Assembly (NCBI GenBank): GCA_017524035.1
Contig: JAFWUY010000043.1
Coordinates: forward strand, 1-37,778
Source of the DNA: Lachnospiraceae bacterium
GTDB lineage: Bacteria > Bacillota > Clostridia > Lachnospirales > Lachnospiraceae
Length of the DNA stretch: 37,778 nt
Direction of reading: 5' to 3'
Shown here: one piece after another, positions 24,224 through 32,163 of the stretch
How the letters are laid out: each line of letters starts with the position of its first letter
How positions within the stretch are numbered: position 1 is the stretch's first letter
Notes under the pieces: generated by a model
What the model saw: the letters and a program-made list of their open reading frames with translations, nothing else
Databases searched by the model: none
What the model was told of the DNA's origin: nothing
Made by a program: the position numbers and the translations under genes

Positions 24224-25534
24224 GTGCTTAATTACATTGAAAGCATATTGGTCATAATCACGGAGACTGTCTGCTGCAAGCTCTTTTTTGAAGCATTTGC
24301 GAAAAAGAGAAATGAAGACAGGCTTAATGATTATCTGTTCATCATACTTCTTTCCGGCATGAATTTTTTGCTGGTCCGGTTTGTCGGGGAAAACATGCTC
24401 GTCAAGCAGACCCTTGTAATTTTCGTCACAGGTCTGATCATGTTCCTGTATGCGGATATCAAGCTATGGAAATCCTTCTGCATTGCTCTCCTGTATCAGG
24501 GACTTCTTCTTGCGGTTGATTATGTATTCTATCTTTACTCTCTTTTTATGAGTGAAAGATACAGTCTTTCCGTTTCGGGATATGAATTCAGCTGGGATAT
24601 GTCCACCGCCCTCGCAAAGCTGACACTCTTTTTGACAGTGCTGTTTCTTAAGACCAAGATCTCAAAGGGAGATGCGGAGGATGTGCTCAAGGGTGCGGAA
24701 TGGTTCAGGTTCATAGCATTCCCTTTGTTTACAATTGTTGTTCTGTGTGCGATGTTATGGACATCCGGCGGAAATGATAATGTCGAAGTGGGAAATGTGG
24801 ACTTCGTGATCGCGTTCGGACTGGTTGCGATAAATATCATAGTCTTTTATCTGGTCTGCGATATCCTGAGGAGAGAACGCAGGATACGTGAAGATGATAT
24901 GTACAGAACTAAGGTAAGGAACCAGACGGAGCTTTACAAGGCTCTTTATACCAACTATGAGAAGCAGCGCAAGAAGGCACATGAATATAAGAATCAGGTC
25001 ATGTGTATGGAAGGCCTTCTCAAAAAGAAACAATATGACGAGCTTGAAAAATACATTGACAACATAAGCGGAAAACTCAGCGGAGAGAGAAGCTGTATAC
25101 GTACCAACAACGCGCTTGTGGATGCCATAATCAATACAAAATACAAGGAGATGGAAGAAAAGGGTATACTCTGTGTTCTGGTGCTGACCGAACTCAAGGA
25201 TCTTCCGATGGATGATGATGACATTGTTGTCATTTTATCGAACCTTCTCAACAATGCGATCGAGGCATGTGAAAAATGTGAAAAGAAGATCGTAAAGATG
25301 AAGGTTGTGAAAGAGGATAAAGATATAGTTATATCCGTAAAGAATTCTTATAACGGAGAGATCGTCAAGGACTTCAATGATTTTGCTTCGACCAAGAAAG
25401 ATACTGACGGGCACGGATTCGGAATCAAGAACATCAAAGAGTCTGTCACAAAGTACGGCGGAACCTGTTCCATAACGTATGACGATATAGAGTTTTCGTT
25501 CTCGATACTTATTCCTTACGATAAAGAGAAATAA
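24224..25534 (+). CDS. GHKL-type sensor histidine kinase (AgrC-like)
   Basis: A 436-residue kinase with six to seven N-terminal transmembrane helices (about 1-215). A helical region follows with H253 in KKAHEYKNQ as probable phospho-acceptor, then a GHKL ATPase domain with the N-box NLLNNAIEACEKCEKK and the G-box DTDGHGFGIKNIKESV. Topology and sequence type are those of peptide-sensing kinases such as AgrC. The start is GTG with AAAGGAG ten bases upstream. No AgrB protease or AgrD peptide gene is visible nearby, so the signal may be encoded elsewhere or may not be a peptide. Confidence 0.88.
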   Translation: MLNYIESILVIITETVCCKLFFEAFAKKRNEDRLNDYLFIILLSGMNFLLVRFVGENMLVKQTLVIFVTGLIMFLYADIKLWKSFCIALLYQGLLLAVDYVFYLYSLFMSERYSLSVSGYEFSWDMSTALAKLTLFLTVLFLKTKISKGDAEDVLKGAEWFRFIAFPLFTIVVLCAMLWTSGGNDNVEVGNVDFVIAFGLVAINIIVFYLVCDILRRERRIREDDMYRTKVRNQTELYKALYTNYEKQRKKAHEYKNQVMCMEGLLKKKQYDELEKYIDNISGKLSGERSCIRTNNALVDAIINTKYKEMEEKGILCVLVLTELKDLPMDDDDIVVILSNLLNNAIEACEKCEKKIVKMKVVKEDKDIVISVKNSYNGEIVKDFNDFASTKKDTDGHGFGIKNIKESVTKYGGTCSITYDDIEFSFSILIPYDKEK

Positions 25535-25589
25535 TCGTTTTGCCCGGTAGCTTAAGCTGTGTGACACATGGGAAAGAGAGGTATTAACT

Positions 25590-25907
25590 ATGATGATCGG
25601 TTTTACGGTTTGGACTGCGGTTGCGATCGCCATTGCTGTGATAGGCATTATCGCGGGGAGATCAAAGAAACCTTCCGGCTTTTTTGCCGGTGTGAATCCT
25701 CCCGAAGTGAACGATGTGGTAAAATATAACCGTTCGGTGGGCACCCTGTGGATTGTATATGCGATTCTGCTTGAACTGTTTGGCGTTCCGCTGCTTTTTA
25801 TGAAGCAGAATTCTGCCGGGTTTGCCGTTTCCATACTCGGGGTTGTGTTTATTTCCATAGGATTGGGCGTCGCATATACTTTTATACTCGCCAGATACCG
25901 GAAGTAA
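25590..25907 (+). CDS. Small membrane protein, three helices, unknown function
   Basis: A 105-residue protein with helices at about 3-23, 49-69 and 76-98. A conserved-looking loop between the first two reads SKKPSGFFAGVNPPEVNDVVKYN. Proteins of this size and layout are common singletons in Clostridia and resemble the DUF3784 group, but the assignment is uncertain. Ribosome-binding site AGAGAGG. It may be co-transcribed with the kinase upstream, 55 bases away, but nothing ties it to signalling. Confidence 0.65.
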   Translation: MMIGFTVWTAVAIAIAVIGIIAGRSKKPSGFFAGVNPPEVNDVVKYNRSVGTLWIVYAILLELFGVPLLFMKQNSAGFAVSILGVVFISIGLGVAYTFILARYRK

Positions 25908-25947
25908 ATATGAAATGCAATGTCGGAATGTATGATGGGAGACTGAT

Positions 25948-26601
25948 ATGACTGAGAATATCGAAGCGTTCGGACAGAACAGTATACGTGTAAAGGACGG
26001 AGAGAAGAACATATACATCGATCCGTTCCGAATGAAGATAAGTCCCAACGATGCGGATTATATCCTTATCACACACGATCACTACGATCACTTCTCGCCT
26101 GAAGATATAGACAAAGTAATAGGAAAAAACTCCGTTCTTATCGTGCCGGAAAAGATGGAAAAAAAGGCAGAGGAGGTCGCGGATAAATTTGCAAAGCTTG
26201 TTACGGTAAAACCCGGTGAGTCTTATGAGGTCGACGGACTCCGGTTCGAAACGGTCGCCGCATACAATATATTGAAACCGTTCCATCCCAGATCATGTGA
26301 ATGGGTAGGATACATTCTGAAGGTGGGAGGAAAGCGCATTTACATAGCCGGAGACACGGATGCCACAAAGGAAGCAAAGGCAGTAAAATGCGACATTGCA
26401 CTGGTTCCGATAGGCGGTACATATACGATGGATCCGAAGAAAGCAGCCGATCTGATCAATGAAATCGGGCCGGAAGTCGCTATCCCCGTGCATTACGGGA
26501 CAGCCGTGGGCAAGCCGTCTGATGGGCAGATTTTCGAGGAAAATGTCAAAAAAAGCGTAAAAATCGAGCACAAGATACGGTTTAAGCCAAAAAACTATTG
26601 A
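25948..26601 (+). CDS. MBL-fold metal-dependent hydrolase
   Basis: A 217-residue short MBL-fold protein of the UPF0173/UlaG-like group. The N-terminus NSIRVKDGEKNIYIDPF leads to the metal motif LITHDHYDHFSPEDI (about 40-54), with the later ligand GDTD and a final histidine in IPVHYGTAVG. The central part is shorter than in UlaG. Substrate unknown. It ends 72 bases before the HU gene, and the HU promoter begins within its last codons. Confidence 0.85.
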   Translation: MTENIEAFGQNSIRVKDGEKNIYIDPFRMKISPNDADYILITHDHYDHFSPEDIDKVIGKNSVLIVPEKMEKKAEEVADKFAKLVTVKPGESYEVDGLRFETVAAYNILKPFHPRSCEWVGYILKVGGKRIYIAGDTDATKEAKAVKCDIALVPIGGTYTMDPKKAADLINEIGPEVAIPVHYGTAVGKPSDGQIFEENVKKSVKIEHKIRFKPKNY

Positions 26602-26626
26602 ATTAGGCTCTATTTTGTGGTATATT
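26598..26626 (+). promoter_or_regulatory. Strong promoter of the HU gene
   Basis: TTGAAT (26598-26603), a 17-base spacer and TATATT (26621-26626) preceded by TGG, an extended -10. Strength suits a highly expressed gene. Confidence 0.8.
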
Positions 26627-26673
26627 TTCAGTGTTCCAATAAACAACCCCAATATATTGAGAGGATAAAATCA

Positions 26674-26958
26674 ATGAACAGAGCAGAATTAGTTGATGCA
26701 ATCGCAAAGGAAGCCGGACTTACCAAGGTTGACGCTGATAAGGCACTCAAGGCTTTCACCAACACCGTTTCTAAGGAGCTTAAGAAGAAGAACAAGGTTC
26801 AGCTTGTTGGCTTCGGAACCTTCGAGACCTCCAAGAGAGCAGCTCGTAAGGGCAAGAACCCTCAGACCGGAGAGGCTATCAAGATTCCCGCAGCTACCGT
26901 TCCTAAGTTCAAGGCTGGTAAGGCTCTCAAGGATCTTGTAAACGGCGCAAAGAAATAA
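26674..26958 (+). CDS. hup: DNA-binding protein HU
   Basis: A 94-residue histone-like protein: MNRAELVDAIAKEAGLTK, then KNKVQLVGFGTFETSKRAARKGKNPQTGE with the DNA-binding arm, then IPAATVPKFKAGKALKDLV. Length is exact for HU. The ATG at 26674 is the family start; the open frame extends upstream without a ribosome-binding site. Codon use is more biased than in neighbours (many AAG, GCT and CTT codons), as expected for an abundant protein. It is a single-gene unit with its own promoter and terminator. HU compacts and bends DNA. Confidence 0.96.
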   Translation: MNRAELVDAIAKEAGLTKVDADKALKAFTNTVSKELKKKNKVQLVGFGTFETSKRAARKGKNPQTGEAIKIPAATVPKFKAGKALKDLVNGAKK

Positions 26959-26979
26959 TTCAATTGCAGTTCACGATTT

Positions 26980-27013
26980 AGGGCGAGGATAACATCCTCG
27001 CCCTATTTGTTTT
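26980..27013 (+). terminator. Intrinsic terminator of hup
   Basis: AGGGCGAGGAT (26980-26990) pairs perfectly with ATCCTCGCCCT (26994-27004) around a 3-base loop, followed by ATTTGTTTT. Confidence 0.92.
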
Positions 27014-27017
27014 ATTT

Positions 27018-27046
27018 CTGACGGTTTCTTCAAAATATGTTAAAAT
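27018..27046 (+). promoter_or_regulatory. Promoter of the UPF0340 gene
   Basis: CTGACG (27018-27023), a 17-base spacer and TAAAAT (27041-27046) preceded by TGT, an extended -10. The start codon is 49 bases downstream. Confidence 0.6.
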
Positions 27047-27094
27047 TCTCTATGTTTGCAGATGCATATTTTTTCCGATAGGAGATGATTAAAG

Positions 27095-27634
27095 ATGGGA
27101 ATTTACGATCAGGCAAAAGAAGTATTTACCGAGGTTCTCGGAAAGGCTGACCCTTCGCAGGGAGATCTGCTCGTTGTTGGCTGTTCCACCAGCACAGTAC
27201 AGGGGGATATGCCCGGAACAAATTCAAGTGAGGATATCGCAGATGAACTGTACAGGGCACTTACCGATGTGTTCGGCGGAAAATATGATATCGCCGTTCA
27301 GTGTTGCGAGCATCTGAACAGGGCACTGATAGTTGAAAAGAAAGTCGCCGAGAAATATGACCTTCCTATCGTTAATGTAGTTCCTCACAGGAAGGCAGGG
27401 GGCGCATTTGCCACAAAGCATTACAGCTCGCTTTCGGAACCCGTTGCAGTTGAGGATATAAAGTCGAAGGCTGTTCTGGGAATAGATATCGGAGGAGTAA
27501 TGATCGGCATGCATATGAGACCGGTCGTGGTTCCCTTAAAGCTTGATCACAGGAATATAGGTGAAGCAATCATCCTTGCCGGAAGAAGCCGCTATAAATA
27601 TATCGGAGGAGAGAGAGCTAAATATGGGGAGTGA
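27095..27634 (+). CDS. UPF0340 (DUF436, TIGR01440) family protein
   Basis: A 179-residue protein matching the family in length and in its signature segments: VVGCSTSTVQG near the start, AVQCCEHLNRALIVE in the middle, and VVPHRKAGGAFATKHY and GIDIGGVMIGMHM towards the end. Biochemical function of the family is unknown. The conserved cysteines and histidine suggest a catalytic or metal site. It overlaps the YbaK-like gene by 11 bases, so the two are probably one operon. Confidence 0.88.
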   Translation: MGIYDQAKEVFTEVLGKADPSQGDLLVVGCSTSTVQGDMPGTNSSEDIADELYRALTDVFGGKYDIAVQCCEHLNRALIVEKKVAEKYDLPIVNVVPHRKAGGAFATKHYSSLSEPVAVEDIKSKAVLGIDIGGVMIGMHMRPVVVPLKLDHRNIGEAIILAGRSRYKYIGGERAKYGE

Positions 27635-28100
27635 AGCTGTTAAGTCATGGCTTGATGCAAGGGGCTTTGGTGACAGGATAACAGTTCATTCCGAGACCAT
27701 TGATACCGTGGAGCATGCCGCACAGCAGATAGGCTGCAGTGAAGCGGAGATAGCCAAGACTCTTTCCTTTATCGTAGATGACAAGCCTGTCATAATTGTA
27801 ATGGCCGGTGACGGAAGAGTAAACAGTTCCAAGTTCAAGGCACTGTTCCATACCAAGCCGAGCATGATACCGAGGGACAGGGTTGAGGAACTTACGGGAT
27901 TCCTGCCCGGCGGTGTGTGTCCGTTCGGGGTTCCGTCGGACATTCCGGTGTGGCTTGATATATCCATGAAGAGATTTGAATACATACATCCTGCGGGAGG
28001 AAATGAGTTCGTGTCAGTAACGCTCACACCTGCGGAACTTGAGAAGGCTACCGATTTCGCAGGCTGGTGCGATGTTTGCAAAGGATGGGAAGAAGAGTGA
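27624..28100 (+). CDS. YbaK/EbsC-type aminoacyl-tRNA deacylase-like protein
   Basis: A 158-residue protein of the YbaK/PrdX editing superfamily: EHAAQQIGCSEAEIAKTLSF, VNSSKFKALFHTKPSMIPRD and the loop FLPGGVCPFGVP, followed by an EYIHPAGGNEFVSVTLTPAEL C-terminus. It is clearly different from the copy at 15625-16104 and belongs to the group often annotated as YbaK/EbsC without a known tRNA substrate. The ATG at 27624 with AGAGAGC upstream overlaps the end of UPF0340. The stop overlaps the next start by 4 bases. Confidence 0.87.
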   Translation: MGSEAVKSWLDARGFGDRITVHSETIDTVEHAAQQIGCSEAEIAKTLSFIVDDKPVIIVMAGDGRVNSSKFKALFHTKPSMIPRDRVEELTGFLPGGVCPFGVPSDIPVWLDISMKRFEYIHPAGGNEFVSVTLTPAELEKATDFAGWCDVCKGWEEE

Positions 28101-29203
28101 AAGAAAATAAAAAGGGTACATTCAAGGAGTTTCTGAAGAAAAAGGATATCGAGATCTCACTTAAGAGATACGCTATCGATGCACTCGGTGCTATGGCACA
28201 GGGTCTTTTCTGTTCGCTCCTTATCGGAACGATCATCGAGACCATTGGAACACAGTTTCATATAGATTTTCTTACACAGCCCATCGCCACGGTCGGAACG
28301 GTGGAATACACCGTAGGTGGCATGGCAAAGGCAATGAGCGGACCGGCTATGGCTGTTGCCATAGGATATGCACTTAAGTGCCCGCCGCTTGTTCTCTTTT
28401 CACTCATAACCGTAGGATTTTCATCAAATGCCCTGGGCGGTGCGGGCGGACCTCTTGCGGTACTCTTTGTTGCGATAATCGCTGCGGAGATCGGTAAGAT
28501 GGTATCCAAGGAGACCAAGATCGACATACTGGTCACACCGTTTGTTACGATCTCTGTGGGAATGTTCTTTTCATGGCTGATCGCACCCACTCTCGGAAAA
28601 GCAGCATCATCGGTCGGAAGTCTCATTATGTGGGCAACCGATCTTCAGCCCTTCCTTATGGGAATACTGGTTTCCGTCATCGTGGGTATGGCTCTTACTC
28701 TTCCCATCTCCTCGGCTGCCATATGCGGCGCCCTTCTTCTTACGGGGCTTGCGGGCGGTGCCGCGGTTGCGGGATGCTGTGCACAGATGGTCGGATTTGC
28801 AGTCATCTCATTCAAGGAAAATAAAGTCGGCGGACTTGTTTCCCAGGGCCTCGGAACATCGATGCTCCAGATGGGAAATATCGTCAAGAACCCCAGAATA
28901 TGGATCGCACCGACACTTGCATCGGCCATCACAGGTCCGATCGCAACCTGTGTATTCCGGTTGAAGATGAACGGAACTGCCATTTCATCCGGAATGGGAA
29001 CCTGCGGACTTGTAGGTCCTATCGGGGTCTATACAGGATGGGTGAAGGATGTTTCGGAAGGCGCCAAAGCCTCGATCACATGGTTCGACTGGCTCGGACT
29101 CGTTCTTATATGCTTCGTGCTTCCGGCGGTTTTTTCACTTATCATACATAAGATCGTTGTAAAGCTCGGATGGGTCAAGCCCGGAGATCTCAAGCTCAGT
29201 TAA
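28097..29203 (+). CDS. PTS EIIC-like membrane protein (PTS_EIIC_2 family)
   Basis: A 368-residue protein with about ten hydrophobic helices rich in Gly and Ala. Segments such as VGFSSNALGGAGGPLAVLF, SMLQMGNIVKNPRIWIAPT and GMGTCGLVGPIG are typical of the PTS_EIIC_2 family. That family resembles PTS sugar permeases but stands alone, without EIIA or EIIB domains, and none is encoded nearby. The start is taken as the GTG at 28097, overlapping the previous stop; an in-frame ATG at 28085 is less likely because AAGG abuts it. Transport substrate unknown. Confidence 0.8.
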   Translation: MKENKKGTFKEFLKKKDIEISLKRYAIDALGAMAQGLFCSLLIGTIIETIGTQFHIDFLTQPIATVGTVEYTVGGMAKAMSGPAMAVAIGYALKCPPLVLFSLITVGFSSNALGGAGGPLAVLFVAIIAAEIGKMVSKETKIDILVTPFVTISVGMFFSWLIAPTLGKAASSVGSLIMWATDLQPFLMGILVSVIVGMALTLPISSAAICGALLLTGLAGGAAVAGCCAQMVGFAVISFKENKVGGLVSQGLGTSMLQMGNIVKNPRIWIAPTLASAITGPIATCVFRLKMNGTAISSGMGTCGLVGPIGVYTGWVKDVSEGAKASITWFDWLGLVLICFVLPAVFSLIIHKIVVKLGWVKPGDLKLS

Positions 29204-29231
29204 CTGTTCAATTAAACGGAGGATGTGAATC

Positions 29232-30158
29232 ATGGATGCCATTAATATGAATGCTACACCAGTAACTCCCACACCTGAAAATGCACAGGCCGGTGGGAAC
29301 CCTGCGCCTGTGACCCCCGCGCCCGAACCCCGCAAAAAGGGTTCCGGCAGATTTCTCTTTCTTTTGATCGGTCTTGTCGTCGGTGTCTGCACTACAGCGG
29401 CAGTGGTTTTGGTGCTCACGCAGATAAAAGGAGGTTTCGGCAAAACCGTAAAGCTTGAAGGAGAAGGATACGATACCCCCGAAGAGGCTGTCACGGCTTA
29501 TGCGGAGTATCTTAAGGCCGGAGATTTTGACGGCATTGTTTCCACATTCGCCATGGAGAGCCGTGAAGAATACTTCAACTTGGAGGAATTCTACGAAAGG
29601 ATCAACATGTTTTCGCCCGCTTTGGCCAGCAGCGGTCAGCTCTATGTGATGCTCGGAAATGATTCCGACTTTGCGACCACCATTAATCTTGAGAACAGAA
29701 GATCGTATATTTCCACGAATGTTTTCAGACAGCTCATGATGATGATGGTTGCGCAGGCGGATGATGAGGAGCTGATTTCAAGCATTGAGTCAAACACAAC
29801 GTTTACGATAAGTGATGATGACGATATTGAAGCAATTATGGATTTTCTTGATATTTTTCCGGAATTGGAAGATATGAAGATCAAGGACATTCTGGATGAA
29901 TCGGATTTTAAAGAGAATTTTGAGACGGCCCTTAAGCAGCATAACAAGGGAAAAGAGAAAACCTGGGGCGGTGATATCGAAAATGTCAGCCTTGAACTGA
30001 AAATAGACGGAGAGGAGTATATTCTCTTCATGACCTGTGTATGCTATGACGACAGGTGGTATATTGCCGAATTCGGAAATTACTACTCACTTGCCGGCAA
30101 TGTTACACCGCTGGCAGCAGGTCTTTGCCCCAAGGATTCTTACAAAGGGCTGGACTGA
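29232..30158 (+). CDS. Membrane-anchored extracytoplasmic protein, unknown function
   Basis: A 308-residue protein. The N-terminal 35 residues are rich in Pro, Thr and Ala and end in basic KKGSGR, a stop-transfer pattern. One transmembrane helix follows (about 39-63). The rest would lie outside the cell: YDTPEEAVTAYAEYLKAGDFD resembles the start of NTF2-like or DUF4878-type domains, then come a long acidic helical part and a C-terminal strand-rich piece (VSLELKIDGEEYILFMTCV). Ribosome-binding site GGAGG. I do not recognise a characterised family. It might sense or bind something at the envelope. Confidence 0.7.
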   Translation: MDAINMNATPVTPTPENAQAGGNPAPVTPAPEPRKKGSGRFLFLLIGLVVGVCTTAAVVLVLTQIKGGFGKTVKLEGEGYDTPEEAVTAYAEYLKAGDFDGIVSTFAMESREEYFNLEEFYERINMFSPALASSGQLYVMLGNDSDFATTINLENRRSYISTNVFRQLMMMMVAQADDEELISSIESNTTFTISDDDDIEAIMDFLDIFPELEDMKIKDILDESDFKENFETALKQHNKGKEKTWGGDIENVSLELKIDGEEYILFMTCVCYDDRWYIAEFGNYYSLAGNVTPLAAGLCPKDSYKGLD

Positions 30159-30198
30159 AGCATAAGCATGTACCTGTTCAGATTATGGGAGCAAAGTT

Positions 30199-31047
30199 TT
30201 GGTTATGAGTATGAACATTATTTCAGGCGAAACATTCGATCAGGAAAGAGCTCTGTACGGAAGTGACGGTATAGAGGTCAAGGGCTGCAGGTTCGACGGA
30301 CCTGCGGACGGTGAGAGTGCGCTTAAAGAAAGCAGGAACGTTAAGGTTTCCGATTCGTATTTCAATCTCCGCTACCCATTCTGGCATGACCATCACCTGG
30401 AGATCAGATCCAGCGAGATGACAGATAAATGCCGTGCCGCGCTCTGGTATTCGAACGATATAAGAATATCCGATTCGAAGCTTCACGGAATAAAGGCTCT
30501 TCGCGAATGCAGTGACGTTACCATAGAAAACTCGAGCATTGTCTCGCCCGAGTTCGGATGGTCCGTCCACGGCCTGAATATGAAAAATTCAAGTGCCGAG
30601 AGCGAGTACTTCATGATGCGCTCCGATAAGCTTACATTTGATAATGTTTCGCTGAAGGGAAAGTATTCTTTTCAGTATATAGAAGATTCGAAATTCACAA
30701 ACTGTAATTTCGATACCAAGGATTCCTTCTGGCATGCGAAGAATGTCTATGTTAAGGACTGCGTGATAAAGGGAGAATATCTTGCGTGGTACTGCGAGAA
30801 TGTCACGTTTGAAAACTGCAGGATAACAGGAACACAGCCCCTGTGCTATTGCAAGGGGCTGAAACTGATAAACTGTGTTATGGAAGATGCGGATCTTTCA
30901 TTTGAAAAATCCGATGTTGAAGCAGATATCGTAAGCAGCGTCATCAGCATCAAGAATCCTAAGAGCGGTATCATCCGCGTAAAGGAAGTCTCTGAGATCA
31001 TCATGGATGATCCGGATGCAAAGTGCGAGATCAGGACCGGAGAATAA
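30199..31047 (+). CDS. DUF3737 right-handed beta-helix protein
   Basis: A 282-residue protein made of short repeated strands (about 20-22 residues per turn, with recurrent SD, EN and NC turns), typical of a right-handed parallel beta-helix. The start FDQERALYGSDGIEVKGCRFDGPADGESALKE matches DUF3737. Family function is unknown; no signal peptide, so it is probably cytoplasmic. A TTG at 30199 has GGGAG seven bases ahead; in-frame ATGs at 30205 and 30211 follow, and family alignment would start at 30211, so the exact start is uncertain by four residues. Confidence 0.85.
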   Translation: MVMSMNIISGETFDQERALYGSDGIEVKGCRFDGPADGESALKESRNVKVSDSYFNLRYPFWHDHHLEIRSSEMTDKCRAALWYSNDIRISDSKLHGIKALRECSDVTIENSSIVSPEFGWSVHGLNMKNSSAESEYFMMRSDKLTFDNVSLKGKYSFQYIEDSKFTNCNFDTKDSFWHAKNVYVKDCVIKGEYLAWYCENVTFENCRITGTQPLCYCKGLKLINCVMEDADLSFEKSDVEADIVSSVISIKNPKSGIIRVKEVSEIIMDDPDAKCEIRTGE

Positions 31048-31069
31048 CTCTGAAGTGTCCGGACCGGGA

Positions 31070-31369
31070 TCACTCGGATTGCCAGCCGGTATCCCAGAAC
31101 TCATCCAGCTCGCCACCGGAATGGATCGAACTGCTGCTGCTGTTTTCCACGTTACTGCTGGGATCGATGTACGGATCGTTTCCGCGGGATGTAAATAATG
31201 AGCTTACCACTTCGAAAACACAGAATCCGATGATCAGGGCTGCCAGAAACACGGAGAGTGCTACCGTGCGGCGCTTTTTCTTTCCCGCAACATTGGGAGC
31301 TCCGCAAAAAGGACACTTTTCAGCGTCTGCATTGATGTTGTTATTGCATGATTCACATTTTACAAGCAT
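31070..31369 (-). CDS. Zinc-ribbon protein with one transmembrane helix
   Basis: A 99-residue protein. The N-terminal zinc ribbon has cysteines C5, C8, C19 and C22 (CESC and CPFC knuckles), then a basic KKKRR patch, one transmembrane helix (about 35-56) and a Ser-rich acidic tail that would be outside the cell. The ATG follows AGGAG by about 12 bases. It lies just downstream of a second zinc-ribbon protein with the same plan, so the two are probably related in function. Function unknown. Confidence 0.72.
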   Translation of the reverse strand: MLVKCESCNNNINADAEKCPFCGAPNVAGKKKRRTVALSVFLAALIIGFCVFEVVSSLFTSRGNDPYIDPSSNVENSSSSSIHSGGELDEFWDTGWQSE

Positions 31370-31403
31370 GATCTTTTAATTTCTCCTATTTATTTTCTGC
31401 AAC

Positions 31404-31412
31404 ATTATATCA
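31404..31412 (-). promoter_or_regulatory. Extended -10 of the small zinc-ribbon gene
   Basis: TGATATAAT on the minus strand. Its TGA is also the stop codon of the upstream zinc-ribbon gene. The start codon lies 35 bases downstream. Confidence 0.45.
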
Positions 31413-32045
31413 CCAATCCGAGCTCCAGTCACCGGAATCCGAATCCCAATCCGAATAAGACTGGCTGTATCCGCTGTCACGGTCGGATTCATATCTGTAA
31501 CTGCTTCCGTAGCCTGACGAGCTGCTGCCCGATGATCCGGTGCCCGTGCCCACGATCAGCATCAGGATAAACCAGATAAAACCGAATACCAGCAGAACGA
31601 TGCCGAGCACATTAGGCCGGTGGGTTTGGAGCTCACCTCTGCTCGGCTTCCTGTAAAGATCTGCCGGATTGTTCCTCGAATCATTCCTGTACCCGGCTGC
31701 TCTTTCTTTTAATTTCTGATATATCTCATTTACGGCATATGCTTCATCGGGGCCTTCGTACCTTATTGCACGTTCTCCGTTATCCTTATTCTTATATACA
31801 ACGAAATTTCCTGTTTTTTCGTCCTTGTATATTCCGAAGGCACATCTGCCTTTGTAATTCTCACCTATATGGAAATGCAGTCTTTCAAATGATATTCCCA
31901 TCATTCTTCCGAACTGCTTAAGTTCATAAATGGTATGGGGACCGGCAGCCGAAGCCTGTCTGACGGGATCGTGTGGCGTTCCGCAGAATGGGCAGTTAAG
32001 ATCGGTCTCTCTCATTAAGTTGTCACAAAATGTACATTTGATCAT
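31410..32045 (-). CDS. Zinc-ribbon membrane protein with Ser/Gly/Tyr-rich tail
   Basis: A 211-residue protein. The N-terminal zinc ribbon (C4, C7, C18, C21) is followed by a soluble domain of about 80 residues (YELKQFGRMMGISFERLHFH, then GIYKDEKTGNFVVYKNKDNGERAIRY) that looks like a small alpha/beta module. One transmembrane helix follows (about 146-166), then a low-complexity tail of about 40 residues of Ser, Gly, Tyr and Asp ending in DWSSDW. No ribosome-binding site precedes the ATG, and a -10 element lies only 10 bases away, suggesting a nearly leaderless mRNA. Function unknown. Confidence 0.7.
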   Translation of the reverse strand: MIKCTFCDNLMRETDLNCPFCGTPHDPVRQASAAGPHTIYELKQFGRMMGISFERLHFHIGENYKGRCAFGIYKDEKTGNFVVYKNKDNGERAIRYEGPDEAYAVNEIYQKLKERAAGYRNDSRNNPADLYRKPSRGELQTHRPNVLGIVLLVFGFIWFILMLIVGTGTGSSGSSSSGYGSSYRYESDRDSGYSQSYSDWDSDSGDWSSDW

Positions 32046-32055
32046 ATCGATTAAA

Positions 32056-32064
32056 ATTATATCA
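32056..32064 (-). promoter_or_regulatory. Extended -10 of the larger zinc-ribbon gene
   Basis: TGATATAAT on the minus strand (TATAAT at 32061-32056). The start codon at 32045 is only 10 bases after the hexamer, leaving room for a leader of about 3-4 bases. Confidence 0.5.
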
Positions 32065-32102
32065 CATTAAACTATAAGTATAAAAAATTAACTAAAACTT
32101 AA

Positions 32103-32131
32103 ATGACAAAGTTTCCTTTAGATTATACAAT
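32103..32131 (+). promoter_or_regulatory. Promoter of the heterodimeric ABC exporter
   Basis: ATGACA (32103-32108), a 17-base spacer and TACAAT (32126-32131), in an AT-rich divergent region. The start codon is 32 bases after the -10, with AAGGA at 32152-32156. Confidence 0.6.
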
Positions 32132-32163
32132 AAACGAAATACGTTTTCTTTAAGGAAAATCCA

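Noticed and set aside
26693-26941. Alternative frame inside the HU gene
   Set aside because: It lies entirely within hup, and the biased codon use of HU produces it as an artefact.
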